In this document: one piece after another, positions 17,833 through 26,446 of the stretch
Position numbering within the stretch: the first letter of the stretch is position 1
How the letters are laid out: each line of letters begins with the position of its first letter
NCBI RefSeq assembly: GCF_000717055.1
Contig: NZ_JNXI01000012.1
Coordinates: 160,794-224,793, forward strand
Length of the DNA stretch: 64,000 nucleotides
From: Streptomyces iakyrus
GTDB lineage: Bacteria; Actinomycetota; Actinomycetes; Streptomycetales; Streptomycetaceae
Reading direction: 5' to 3'
Made by a program: the position numbers and the translations under genes
Notes under the pieces: model-generated
What the model was told of the DNA's origin: nothing
Seen by the model: only the letters and a program-made list of their open reading frames with translations
The model's database searches: none

Positions 17833-19494
17833 CTAGGTCTCCTTGGTCAGGACGGGCACCGCGGCCGGAGCCGCTTCCGGCGTCTGCGGGGCCCCGGGCT
17901 CCGGTTCCGGCTCCGCTTCCTCCGCCGCCGGCTCCGGTGCGTCTTCCGACTGGTCCTGCTCCGGGATCGTCTCGCCGTCCGCCGGGGTCGTGCGCGGCGG
18001 CAGCAGGCTGAGGACCGCCTCGCAGAGGGCGTCGGGCGTCGCGTCGTCGTAGGGGTTCGGGGTGGCCGGCACCTGGAGGCGGTGGACCGGCCCCGAACCG
18101 AGGCGGGCATAGCCGCGGCCGGGCGGGAGCTCGTCGATCGGAGTGGTGTGCGGGGGCGCGCCCAGGACCGACTCCAGTTCCTCCGCCGTCGCCGGGCCGA
18201 GGACCACACGGGCGCGGGTGTGCCGGCGCACCGGGTCGCTCAGGGCGTCCATGCTGTCCAGCTGGTCGGCCACGACCACCGTCACGTTCGCCGGGCGGCC
18301 GTGCCGGAGGGGGACCTGGAGGAGGGACTGCGGATCCTTGCGGCCGTCCGCCGTGGCCAGGTGGGTGAAGGCCGTCGGACGGTCGAGGAGGATCCACAGC
18401 GGGCGCTTGGTGTCGTCGGGCGGCGGGTCGCCGGCCTGGTGGGCCCGGTTGGCGGCGATGAGGCGGCGCTCCGTCTCGGTCGCCGCCCACTCCAGGCTGG
18501 CCGTGACCCCGGCGAGCCCCGCCTCGACCGCCAGGACGCCGTCCCGGCCGGTCAGGCAGGCGTACTCGCCGGTGCCGCCGCCGTCGATGATCACCACGTC
18601 GCCGTGGAGCAGGGCCTGCAGGGCGATGGACCGCAGCAGGGTGGAGGTGCCGCTGCCCGGCTGGCCGAGAGCCAGCAGGTGCGGCTCGGTGGAGCGCAGG
18701 CCCGTGCGCCAGACGACCGGCGGCACGTCCCGTTGCCGTTCCCCTTGGGTGAGGGGGAGCGTGCGCTGGACCCGGGTGGGGTCGGTGAAGCCGAGAACCG
18801 TCTCGCCGGGGGTGGTGACGAAACGCTGGGCTGCGATGTCGACGGGCAGCGGCAGGAGTACGCCCACTGTCAACTGGTTGCCCTCCTCGTCCCACGTGAA
18901 GTGGTATTCGCGGCCCCGGCCCGACTTGGCCGCGAGGAGGTGCTCGATCCGGGCGCGGGCCTCGGCCTCGCCGTCGGTGAAGTACGCCGGGTAGCGGATC
19001 ACCAGCTGCGAGATGCGGCCTCCGCCGTCGAAGGCGTAGGTGGGGAAGGCCTTGTCCCAGGCGCCGCCGTGGGAGTACAGCGGCTCGGGGTCCTCGGCGG
19101 CGGAGAAGTACGGCACCAGCGCCTCGTACAGCGACGTCAGCCGCTGGGTCTGCGACTCGTCGGGCCCGTCGGACGCTGCCGGAGAGCGGTCCCGGCCCTG
19201 CCACGCCGCCGCCGCCATCAGGGTGATGGCGGCGAGCAGCGGTCCGTACGGCACCAGCGCCACGACCAGGACCACGGAGGCCGCCAGGAACAGCAGCGCC
19301 CCCCGTCGCTCCTTGGGCGTCTCGGTCCATCTGCGCCGTCCGGCCGCTGCCAGCCGGCGCAGACCCCGCGCGATCGTGATCAGCGGGTGGAGGACGTCGG
19401 TGGCGCTGTCGGCGGCCGTCCGGGCCAACTCCCGGCTCCGGGCGAGCTGCGCGCTGCCGTTGCTCAGAATGCGGGGGAGGGGGCGCCGGGCCAC
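17833..19494 (-). CDS. sffA: SffA, FtsK/SpoIIIE-like septal protein
   Basis: 553 aa. Starts at GTG 19492-19494 with GGAGG 5 bases upstream. A hydrophobic pair of helices (about 65-97) anchors it; the C-terminal part is an FtsK/SpoIIIE-like RecA fold (about 190-480), and the last 70 residues are Pro/Glu-rich. The P-loop reads GQPGSGTST: Thr283 stands where the Walker A lysine should be, and the later LWILLDRP strand lacks the Walker B acidic pair. Together with smeA (50 bases upstream) it matches S. coelicolor SmeA-SffA, in which the small membrane protein SmeA brings SffA to sporulation septa. ATP-driven DNA pumping is doubtful from these motifs. Confidence 0.9.
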   Translation of the reverse strand: MARRPLPRILSNGSAQLARSRELARTAADSATDVLHPLITIARGLRRLAAAGRRRWTETPKERRGALLFLAASVVLVVALVPYGPLLAAITLMAAAAWQGRDRSPAASDGPDESQTQRLTSLYEALVPYFSAAEDPEPLYSHGGAWDKAFPTYAFDGGGRISQLVIRYPAYFTDGEAEARARIEHLLAAKSGRGREYHFTWDEEGNQLTVGVLLPLPVDIAAQRFVTTPGETVLGFTDPTRVQRTLPLTQGERQRDVPPVVWRTGLRSTEPHLLALGQPGSGTSTLLRSIALQALLHGDVVIIDGGGTGEYACLTGRDGVLAVEAGLAGVTASLEWAATETERRLIAANRAHQAGDPPPDDTKRPLWILLDRPTAFTHLATADGRKDPQSLLQVPLRHGRPANVTVVVADQLDSMDALSDPVRRHTRARVVLGPATAEELESVLGAPPHTTPIDELPPGRGYARLGSGPVHRLQVPATPNPYDDATPDALCEAVLSLLPPRTTPADGETIPEQDQSEDAPEPAAEEAEPEPEPGAPQTPEAAPAAVPVLTKET

Positions 19495-19544
19495 TGCTGC
19501 CTCCAGGGAGTGCGTACAGGCGGGATGCGTACGGGAGCGTGGCG

Positions 19545-19739
19545 TCAGAACTTGATGCCGCCGAGGAGGCTCGCCAGGCTCTCGCCGCCCGCCTTGATGC
19601 TCGGGGCGATGGCCGTACTCGCCAGATAGAAGCCGAACAGCATGGCGACCACGGCATGGGACGCCTTCAGTCCGTCCTTGCGGAAGAAGATGAAGACGAC
19701 GATGCCGAGCAGGACCACGCCTGAGATGGAGAGGATCAT
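19545..19739 (-). CDS. smeA: SmeA, small sporulation membrane protein
   Basis: 64 aa, with two hydrophobic helices (ILSISGVVLLGIVVFIFF and AVVAMLFGFYLASTAIAP) separated by a short charged turn RKDGLKAS, and a Gly-rich C-terminus (SLASLLGGIKF). Start ATG 19737-19739, with AGGAGA upstream. Size, topology and the downstream sffA gene identify SmeA, which in S. coelicolor is expressed in sporulating hyphae under whi control and localises SffA to division septa. Confidence 0.93.
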   Translation of the reverse strand: MILSISGVVLLGIVVFIFFRKDGLKASHAVVAMLFGFYLASTAIAPSIKAGGESLASLLGGIKF

Positions 19740-19820
19740 TTGAGTTCTCCTGGTTTCGCGGGGACAGTCACCATGAGTACTTCCAGGCTCACAGCATGTA
19801 TCCATACGATAAAAGGTGCA

Positions 19821-19852
19821 ACTGGGTGAAAATCGAACGATTTGCACCCAGT
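19821..19852. promoter_or_regulatory. 32-bp palindrome between smeA and ankyrin gene
   Basis: ACTGGGTGAAAATCG (19821-19835) and CGATTTGCACCCAGT (19838-19852) are inverted repeats with one mismatch and a 2-base spacer. The site is about 80 bases upstream of smeA and 185 upstream of the ankyrin gene. Almost no loop, so it is an operator rather than a terminator. The binding protein is unknown. Confidence 0.65.
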
Positions 19853-20037
19853 GGCGGAGTGGTCCCGGGCCCGGTGGAGCCGGGTGGTTGCGCTTGTCCG
19901 GGTCTGTGCTGATCTTTACCTCGGGCACATCGGGTCATGTGCCGCACGAGCCAGTACCCTGGCGATTCACTCGTACGGCTGCGTCCCTCGCAGTCGTACG
20001 CACCGAGACGATGCGCAGTGGAGAGGCGGTCCGGCCG

Positions 20038-20430
20038 ATGACCGAAGTCCCCGACCCCGAGGTCGTGGAGCTGGCGACGAAGATCTTCGATCTGGCCCGG
20101 CGGGGACAGACCGAGGCGCTCGTGGCGTACGTCGAGGCGGGTGTTCCGGCCAACCTCACCAACGACCGCGGCGACTCGCTCGTGATGCTCGCCGCCTACC
20201 ACGGCCACTCCGACGCGGTGCGTGCGCTGCTGGAGCGCGGCGCCGAGGCCGACCGGGTGAACGACCGGGGTCAGACCCCGCTCGCCGGAGCGGTCTTCAA
20301 GGGCGAGACGGACGTGATCAAGGCCCTTCTGGAGGGCGGCGCCGATCCGTCGATCGGAACGCCGTCGGCCGTCGACACCGCCCGGATGTTCGGGCGGACG
20401 CAATTGCTCGAACTGTTCGGCGAGCACTGA
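20038..20430 (+). CDS. Ankyrin-repeat protein
   Basis: 130 aa. After an N-terminal helix (EVVELATKIFDLARRGQTEA), it holds about three ankyrin repeats, with clear DRGDSLVMLAAYHGHSDAVR and DRGQTPLAGAVFKGETDVIK units ending in a partial repeat. Such small proteins act by binding other proteins; the partner is not shown. Start ATG 20038 (GGAGAGGCGG upstream); ATG 20011 is an in-frame alternative. Divergent from smeA-sffA across the palindrome. Confidence 0.88.
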   Translation: MTEVPDPEVVELATKIFDLARRGQTEALVAYVEAGVPANLTNDRGDSLVMLAAYHGHSDAVRALLERGAEADRVNDRGQTPLAGAVFKGETDVIKALLEGGADPSIGTPSAVDTARMFGRTQLLELFGEH

Positions 20431-20625
20431 ACCGACAGGTCTGACCAGCACAGACACGGAAAACGGGGGAGGCGGTACAGGGCCGCCGAAATTTCGGTCG
20501 CGGCGGACGAGAGTGCCGAGTCATCATGACGACGTGGTTCACGGACGTGATGGTTGGGCAGGTTTTGCCGCACCGCGCGGGCCGTGACGCGGTCCGCAAG
20601 GGCCACCGACGAGAGGCAGAGGAAG

Positions 20626-20685
20626 ATGGTCTACAGCAAGCAGGAAACGGCGGGCACTCCGACGTGTTGTCGCGCGGCCAGGTAG
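20626..20685 (+). CDS. Possible 19-aa Cys-Cys leader peptide
   Basis: A very short frame, MVYSKQETAGTPTCCRAAR, starts at ATG 20626 directly after a purine-rich AGAGGAAG. It is 45 bases ahead of the HEAT-like gene. The tandem cysteines near the end would suit a leader peptide, but nothing shows translation and I see no attenuator structure. Also in this 300-base gap: a perfect 12-bp palindrome CCGAAATTTCGG (20486-20497). Confidence 0.3.
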   Translation: MVYSKQETAGTPTCCRAAR

Positions 20686-20730
20686 TACACGTCCCCGGTT
20701 GCGTCGACGCTTGATGTGAGGCTGTTTCCC

Positions 20731-22149
20731 ATGTTCGATCCGGTCATAGCGCCTAGCGGTACGCTGCTCGGCCTGCTTCAGCGGGGCCGCGGCGACGGCA
20801 CGCTGCACGCGCTCACCGCCCCGCGCCCCGAGGCGCTGGCGGCGTTGAACCACTGTGTGCTGCGCGATCCCCGCCACGACTGGCAGGTGGAGAACCGCTC
20901 CCTCTACTACGCCCGCCTCTACCTCGACCTGAACGGCGAGCTGGACGAGGTCGAGGCGCATCTCTTCTGCGCCGAGGACGTCCTCGACACCGACGAGACC
21001 CGCACCGGGCTCGCCCTCGCCGTCCTCGGGCACCTCGCCTCCTACGGCAGGCGGGACGCGCTGGAACTGCTGCGCAGGTACGCCGCCCACGGGTCCAACT
21101 GGGCCTGGGCCCTCGACGAACTCGCCCTCAGGGACGACGACGCGGGCCTGCGCGCCCTTGCCGCACCCGTCCTCGCCCGGTTCCCCGCCGACCCGGAGGG
21201 CGATGCCGAACTGGCCGCCACCGTCCGGGACGCCTTCGAGCCCCGGCCGTGGCGCCTGTGGGCCGAGGATCCGCGCGCATCCGTCGCCGCACGCGTGCGT
21301 GCCGCTCACGAGACGGGGTCCTTCGACCGCTGGCAGCGGCAGATGCGGCCCTCCGGCCCCCGCCCGGGGTGGAGCGTGCAGGCCGTCTTCGAGTGGGCCC
21401 AGCAGGGCATCGACCGCGGTGCCGCCCTCCATGTGCCGGCCGCCCGCTGTCTCACCGCCGTGGCGGGCCCCGAGGACCGGGCCGAGATCGTCCGGGCGGC
21501 GCGGGACGGCACCGACGGAGCCCGGTGCACGGCCCTGAGGTACCTCGCCGACGGCAACGATCCCGACGCCCTAGATCTCATCGAGGGCGCGGTCACCACC
21601 GGCTCGACCCTCGTCGTGGACGCGGCCGTCGACGCCTTCGAACGAATGCGCTCACTGGCCGCCGTGGACCGCGCGCGCGGCTGGGCCCCGCGACCCGACG
21701 CGCTGGGCGCGGCCGCCGGACGCGTCCTCGCCTGCCGGGGCGGGGTGCAGGACCGCGACCTGGTCCTCGCCGCGCTACGTGAGGCCGTGAGGGGCGAAGG
21801 CCCCGACGCCCAGACCCTGTGGACCCTCGTGGACGGCACCGGACGGCTCGGCATCGCCTGCGCCGCCCCCGTACTGCGCCACGTCTACCGCGAGACCGCC
21901 TCCTCCCATCTGCGCGGCCGCGCCGCCCGGGCCCTGGCCGCCACCGACCCCTCCTTCGCCACCGGCTTCGCCGTCGAGTGCCTGTGGGACTGCGAGGAGA
22001 CCACCCGGGAGATCGCCGCCCGGCACGCCGAGACCGGCGACACCCGTGTCGTCGAGCGACTGCGACGGCTCGCCGCCGACCCGGCCGAGGAGGACGAGGT
22101 GCAGACGGCCGTACGCAGCCGGATCGGGCCCGAGGAGACCGCTGTGTGA
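20731..22149 (+). CDS. HEAT-like repeat protein
   Basis: 472 aa, entirely helical by eye, with repeated Ala/Leu/Arg-rich helix pairs (for example TALRYLADGNDPDALDLIEG and HLRGRAARALAATDPSFATG), suggesting an alpha-solenoid of HEAT or PBS-lyase type. An HDW motif (residues 50-52) and a central W-rich stretch (PWRLWAEDP) are conserved-looking. No catalytic motif, signal peptide or membrane helix. Start ATG 20731 rather than the codon 15 bases earlier. It probably works as a binding scaffold; partner unknown. Confidence 0.8.
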   Translation: MFDPVIAPSGTLLGLLQRGRGDGTLHALTAPRPEALAALNHCVLRDPRHDWQVENRSLYYARLYLDLNGELDEVEAHLFCAEDVLDTDETRTGLALAVLGHLASYGRRDALELLRRYAAHGSNWAWALDELALRDDDAGLRALAAPVLARFPADPEGDAELAATVRDAFEPRPWRLWAEDPRASVAARVRAAHETGSFDRWQRQMRPSGPRPGWSVQAVFEWAQQGIDRGAALHVPAARCLTAVAGPEDRAEIVRAARDGTDGARCTALRYLADGNDPDALDLIEGAVTTGSTLVVDAAVDAFERMRSLAAVDRARGWAPRPDALGAAAGRVLACRGGVQDRDLVLAALREAVRGEGPDAQTLWTLVDGTGRLGIACAAPVLRHVYRETASSHLRGRAARALAATDPSFATGFAVECLWDCEETTREIAARHAETGDTRVVERLRRLAADPAEEDEVQTAVRSRIGPEETAV

Positions 22150-22152
22150 CCC

Positions 22153-22168
22153 CCCTCCGACGGGAGGG
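22153..22168 (+). terminator. Small hairpin after HEAT-like gene
   Basis: CCCTCC (22153-22158) and GGAGGG (22163-22168), loop of 4, immediately after the stop codon at 22149. Short but perfect; possible terminator. Confidence 0.4.
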
Positions 22169-22297
22169 CGGGGCGGATGCACGCCTCCGGGGTGAACACG
22201 GGATGACTCGCGGGTCAGGAGGGCATGGACGCCGCCTGACCTGCGCGGGTGCACCTCAGAACGCTCATAGGACGTTCCTCGGCCGGAAAGATCCACG

Positions 22298-22328
22298 TTG
22301 ACGCGGCCACGTCCGGCACGGCGACAAC
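22298..22328 (+). promoter_or_regulatory. Promoter for the GT4 operon, leaderless type
   Basis: TTGACG (22298-22303), 19 bases, GACAAC (22323-22328). The ATG at 22335 lies 7 bases after the -10 box and has no Shine-Dalgarno, so the transcript probably starts at the ATG itself. Confidence 0.5.
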
Positions 22329-22334
22329 AGCGGT

Positions 22335-23462
22335 ATGCGTGTCGTCATCGTGACCGAATCCTTTCCCCCCGATGTGAACGGCGTGGCCCACTGCGCGCTC
22401 CAGACCGCCCGGCACCTCGTCGATCGCGGTCACGCCCCCGTCGTCGTCGCCCCGGCCCCCGCGCCCGGCAACAAGCCCGACGCCTCAGCGCCGTGCCCCG
22501 TCGTCCACGTCCCCTCCCTCCCGCTCCCCGGCTACCCCCAGGTGCGCGTCGCCCTCCCCAGCCGCCGCCTGGCCGCCACCCTCGTCGAGCACCGCGCCGA
22601 TGTCGTCCACCTCGCCAGCCCCTTCGTCCTCGGTGTGCGCGGCATGGCCGCAGCCGCGCGCCTCGGCATCCCGGCCGTCGCCGTCTACCAGACCGACCTG
22701 GCCGGCTACGCCCGTACCTACATGGGCGCCGGCGAGGCTGCTGCCTGGCGGCGCATCCGCTCCGTGCACGGCGCCTGCGACCTCACCCTCGCCCCGTCCA
22801 GCGCTGCCCTGCGTGACCTGGAGACCCACGGTGTGCCGCGCGTCGAGCTGTGGCCGCGCGGCGTGGACACCGAGCGCTTCCGGCCCGACCGGCGTGACGA
22901 GACCCTGCGGCGGGAACTCGCCCCGAACGGCGAGGTGATCGTCGGCTACGTCGGCCGGCTCGCCCCCGAGAAGCAGGTCGAACTCCTCTCCGACGTCTGT
23001 GCCCTGGAGGGCGTCCGAGTCGTGATCGTCGGCGACGGACCCAGCCGGCCCGGTCTGGAACAGGCGCTGCCGGGTGCCGTCTTCCTCGGCCGGCGCACCG
23101 GTGACGACCTCGCCCGGGTCTTCGCCTCGTTCGACGTCTTCGCCCACACGGGCCCGTTCGAGACGTTCTGCCAGACGGTCCAGGAGGCCATGGCCAGTGG
23201 CCTGCCGGTGGTGGCGCCCGCCGCGGGCGGGCCGCTGGACCTGGTCGCGCACGGGCGTACCGGCCTGCTGGTGCCGCCGCGCGACGCGAGCGCCGTCCGC
23301 GACGCGGTGCGGTCCCTGGCCGCCGACGCCGGGCTGCGGGCCGCCTTCGGCGCCGCCGGGCGCGCCACGGTCGAGGGCCGCACCTGGGCGGCCGTCGGAG
23401 ACCAGCTGATCGGGCACTACGCCAAGGTGCTCGCCGGGCGCCGGACGGCGGTGGCGGCATGA
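22335..23462 (+). CDS. GT4 glycosyltransferase (MgtA/PimB-like)
   Basis: 375 aa GT-B enzyme. N-terminal half begins VVIVTESFPPDVNGVA, the opening typical of GT4 lipid mannosyl/glucosyl transferases (MgtA, PimB, GtaB-like). The C-terminal nucleotide-sugar domain has VGYVGRLAPEKQVELL (about 201-216) and the EX7E motif in ETFCQTVQEAMASGLPVV (about 276-293). Cytoplasmic or membrane-associated; donor (GDP-mannose or a UDP-sugar) cannot be told. First gene of a coupled GT4-GT4-SGNH operon; leaderless start likely. Confidence 0.9.
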   Translation: MRVVIVTESFPPDVNGVAHCALQTARHLVDRGHAPVVVAPAPAPGNKPDASAPCPVVHVPSLPLPGYPQVRVALPSRRLAATLVEHRADVVHLASPFVLGVRGMAAAARLGIPAVAVYQTDLAGYARTYMGAGEAAAWRRIRSVHGACDLTLAPSSAALRDLETHGVPRVELWPRGVDTERFRPDRRDETLRRELAPNGEVIVGYVGRLAPEKQVELLSDVCALEGVRVVIVGDGPSRPGLEQALPGAVFLGRRTGDDLARVFASFDVFAHTGPFETFCQTVQEAMASGLPVVAPAAGGPLDLVAHGRTGLLVPPRDASAVRDAVRSLAADAGLRAAFGAAGRATVEGRTWAAVGDQLIGHYAKVLAGRRTAVAA

Positions 23463-24652
23463 TCGACTCCCGCTCCGGCGGCAGCACCCGGTCGCTGCGG
23501 ATCGTCCGGCTCGCCAACTTCGTCGCCCCCTCCTCCGGTGGTCTGCGCACCGCGCTGCGTGAACTCGGCAAGGGCTTCAAGGCGGCGGGCCACGAACCCG
23601 TCCTCGTGGTCCCCGGCGAGCGCATGAGCGACCGGGAGACCGAGCAGGGGCGGGTGATCACTCTTCCGGGGCCGCTGCTGCCCGGCACCGGCGGCTACCG
23701 CGTCCTCGCCGACAAGCGGCGGGTGGCCCGGCTCCTGGAGGAACTCGCCCCCGACCGGCTGGAGGTGTCCGACCGGACGACCCTGCGCTGGACCGGCAAG
23801 TGGGCGCGCCGCGCCCGGATCCCGGCCGTGATGGTCTCCCACGAGACGGCCGACGGGGTGCTGCGCACCTGGGGTGTGCCCGAGGGGGCCGCCCGGCGTG
23901 CCGCGGACGCCCTCAACGTCCGTACGGCCCACACCTACGCGCGCGTGGTGTGCACCACCGAGTTCGCCGAGCGGGAGTTCGTGCGGATCGGGGCCCGCAA
24001 CGTCGTCCGGGCCCCGCTCGGTGTCGATCTGGTGCAGCGTCACCCGGCGCTGCGCGACCCGGAGGTACGGGAGCGGCACGCGCGCGTCGACGAGACGCTG
24101 CTCGTGATGTGCTCGCGGCTGTCCGTGGAGAAGCGGCCCGGCACGGCGCTGGACGCCCTCCAGGCGCTGCGGCGGAGCGGCCGCCGGGCCGTGCTGGTGG
24201 TGGCCGGGGACGGTCCGCTGCGGGCCGGGCTCGAACGGCGGGCGCGCGAAAGCGGCCTGCCGGTCACCTTCCTCGGGCACGTCTCCGACCGCGGGCTGCT
24301 GGGTGCGCTCCAGGCGTCCGCCGACGTGGCACTGGCCCCGGGGCCGGCCGAGACCTTCGGGCTCGCCGCGCTGGAGGCCATGGCCTGCGGCACGCCCGTG
24401 GTAGCGAGCGCCTCGTCGGCGCTGTCGGAGGTGATCGGTGCCGCCGGTGCCGTCGCGGCGGACCACGGCGAGGCGTTCGCTGACGCTGTGGACCTCCTGC
24501 TGGAACGCCGGGAGGCGGACCGGCGCGAGGCGGCACGCGCGCGTGCGGAGTGCTTCGGGTGGAACGCGGCGGTCGACGCGTTTCTCGCCGCGCACGACGT
24601 GGCCGTCCCCGTGCGTCCGGTTCGGCCGTTCGTGCCCGGGGGCGTGGCATGA
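23459..24652 (+). CDS. Second GT4 glycosyltransferase
   Basis: 397 aa. Overlaps the previous gene by ATGA (23459-23462). GT-B fold: N-terminal LANFVAPSSGGLRTAL, C-terminal MCSRLSVEKRPGTAL and VVAGDGPLRAGLE, and the EX7E motif in ETFGLAALEAMACGTPVVAS. Distinct in sequence from its neighbour, so the two probably add successive sugars to one acceptor such as a phospholipid. The following SGNH gene overlaps again by ATGA, giving tight co-expression. Confidence 0.9.
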   Translation: MIDSRSGGSTRSLRIVRLANFVAPSSGGLRTALRELGKGFKAAGHEPVLVVPGERMSDRETEQGRVITLPGPLLPGTGGYRVLADKRRVARLLEELAPDRLEVSDRTTLRWTGKWARRARIPAVMVSHETADGVLRTWGVPEGAARRAADALNVRTAHTYARVVCTTEFAEREFVRIGARNVVRAPLGVDLVQRHPALRDPEVRERHARVDETLLVMCSRLSVEKRPGTALDALQALRRSGRRAVLVVAGDGPLRAGLERRARESGLPVTFLGHVSDRGLLGALQASADVALAPGPAETFGLAALEAMACGTPVVASASSALSEVIGAAGAVAADHGEAFADAVDLLLERREADRREAARARAECFGWNAAVDAFLAAHDVAVPVRPVRPFVPGGVA

Positions 24653-25524
24653 GACCCCCGGGGCCCGGCCCGCTCGGGCCGCCGCGATTCGTGGCCCTCG
24701 GGGACTCGCTCACCGAGGGTGTGGGAGACCCCGTCGGAGGCGGGGCGTGGCGCGGCTGGGCCGCGCTGCTCGCCGACGGGCTTTCCGAGGAGCCGGCCGC
24801 GTTCACCAACCTCGCGGTGAGCGGCTCACAGACCCGGGACGTGCTGGAGCGGCAGCTGCCGGCCGCGCTGGACCTGCGGCCCGGCCTCGTGTCCGTGGTC
24901 GTCGGCGTCAACGACACCCTGCGCTGCACGTTCGACATCCAGGCCGTGGCCACCCGGCTCGACCGGGTGTACGCGGCCTGTACGGAGCACGGCGCCGTCC
25001 TGCTCACCGCGTGCCTGCCCGACCCGGGCAGGATGCTCGGCGTGCCGGCCGCCCTCGCCGATCCACTGGCCCGGCGGCAGCGGGCCGTGAACATGGTGGT
25101 GCACGCCCTGTCCGAGCGGTACGGGGCGCTGCACCTGCACGCGTGCGAGGGCGACTGGACCACCGACCGTGCCCTGTGGAGCGCGGACCGGCTGCACCCC
25201 GGGGAACGCGGGCACCGGCAACTTGCCCTGCGCTTCCACGCGCTGCTCGCGGAGCACGTCCTCGCTACGGGGCCCGCTCCGTCGGCGGAACCCGAGTTCC
25301 CCGCCCCGGCGAAGGCGGCGAGCCTGTGGTGGCTGGCCACGGCCGGCACCGGCTGGGTGGCACGCCGATGCACCGACCTGCTGCCCCAGCTCCTGACCCT
25401 GGCCGCCGAGGAACTCCGGCACCGCGCCCGCGGCACGAGCGCCCGGCTCGACCTGCGGGCCTCGGCCGCGGTGTCCGCCGCGCTGGCCGCCCTGGCGGTG
25501 GTGGAGCGGGCGGACGCGGCCTAG
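24649..25524 (+). CDS. SGNH/GDSL hydrolase
   Basis: 291 aa. SGNH blocks: ALGDSLTEGVGDP (block I, catalytic Ser in GDS, residue about 20), a Gly in NLAVSGSQ (block II), GVNDTLR (block III Asn), and DRLHPGERGH (block V Asp and His). No signal peptide, so it acts in the cytoplasm. Catalytic domain ends near residue 205; the last 85 residues form an unknown helical tail. Possibly an esterase or deacylase acting on the glycolipid made by the two upstream transferases, by context only. Confidence 0.9.
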   Translation: MRPPGPGPLGPPRFVALGDSLTEGVGDPVGGGAWRGWAALLADGLSEEPAAFTNLAVSGSQTRDVLERQLPAALDLRPGLVSVVVGVNDTLRCTFDIQAVATRLDRVYAACTEHGAVLLTACLPDPGRMLGVPAALADPLARRQRAVNMVVHALSERYGALHLHACEGDWTTDRALWSADRLHPGERGHRQLALRFHALLAEHVLATGPAPSAEPEFPAPAKAASLWWLATAGTGWVARRCTDLLPQLLTLAAEELRHRARGTSARLDLRASAAVSAALAALAVVERADAA

Positions 25525-25576
25525 GTCTGAAACTGACGGACGTTATAGACAGGTGGGTCTCCCGCAGAGGCGGGGT

Positions 25577-26446
25577 TTAGCGGCGGCGTACGGCCACGAA
25601 GCGGACCGGTGTGCCCGGGACCGCCTGAGCGGCGGCCGGGAGGTCGGCGGCGCGGACGACGGCGATCACCGGGTAGCCCCCGGTGGTCGGGTGGTCGGCC
25701 AGGAACACCACCGGCCTGCCGTCCGGCGGGACCTGCACGGCGCCCAGGACCATGCCCTCGCTGGCGAGTTCACCCGGCCAAGCCCGCTCCAGGGCGGGCC
25801 CCTCGGTGCGCAGGCCGATGCGGTTGCTCGCGGAGGACACCCGGTAGGGCCGGGAAACGAACGCCCGTACGGCCTCGGGCGTGAACCAGCCGTCCCGCGG
25901 GCCGAGCGTCACCCGCAGCACCAGCTCGGCCGGGGGCGCCGGCTGCGGGGCGACGTCCACGCGCGCGTGCACGCCGGCCGGCCGGCCCAGGGGCAGCACC
26001 GTCCCGGCCGCGAGCGGGGGCGGGCCGAGCCCTGACAGCAGGTCCGTCGACCGGCTGCCGAGCACCGGCTCGACTGCGATGCCCCCGGAGACCGCCACGT
26101 AGGCGCGGAGGCCCGACACAGCGGGACCGACGTCCAGCAGCGCACCGCCGGGCACGCGCACCGGCGCGCCCCAGGCGGCGGGCCGTCCGTCCACCGTGAC
26201 CGGGCAGGACGCACCCGTGACCGCCACGGTGACGGTCGAACGGGGGCGTACGGCACAGCCGTCGAGGGTCGTCTCCAGCACGGCCGTCCCCGGTGGATTT
26301 CCGGCGAGCCGGTTGGCGAGGCCGGCCGCGGGCCGGTCCAGCGCCCCGGAGCGGGGGACGCCGAGATGGGCGTGCCCGGGGCGGCCCGCGTCCTGCACGG
26401 TGGTGAGGGCCCCGGCCCGGACGACGGCGAGGGCGCGGTCCGTCAT
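25577..26446 (-). CDS. pxpC: PxpC, 5-oxoprolinase subunit C
   Basis: 289 aa KipA/biotin-dependent carboxyltransferase-like protein. Conserved TTVQDAGRPGHAHLGVPRSG (about 15-34), LRAYVAVSGGI (about 110-120), SNRIGLRTEGPAL and GMVLGAVQVPPDGRPVV. With PxpA and PxpB it cleaves 5-oxoproline to glutamate using ATP. Start ATG 26444-26446 overlaps the pxpB stop (ATGA). Last gene of the operon. Confidence 0.93.
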   Translation of the reverse strand: MTDRALAVVRAGALTTVQDAGRPGHAHLGVPRSGALDRPAAGLANRLAGNPPGTAVLETTLDGCAVRPRSTVTVAVTGASCPVTVDGRPAAWGAPVRVPGGALLDVGPAVSGLRAYVAVSGGIAVEPVLGSRSTDLLSGLGPPPLAAGTVLPLGRPAGVHARVDVAPQPAPPAELVLRVTLGPRDGWFTPEAVRAFVSRPYRVSSASNRIGLRTEGPALERAWPGELASEGMVLGAVQVPPDGRPVVFLADHPTTGGYPVIAVVRAADLPAAAQAVPGTPVRFVAVRRR

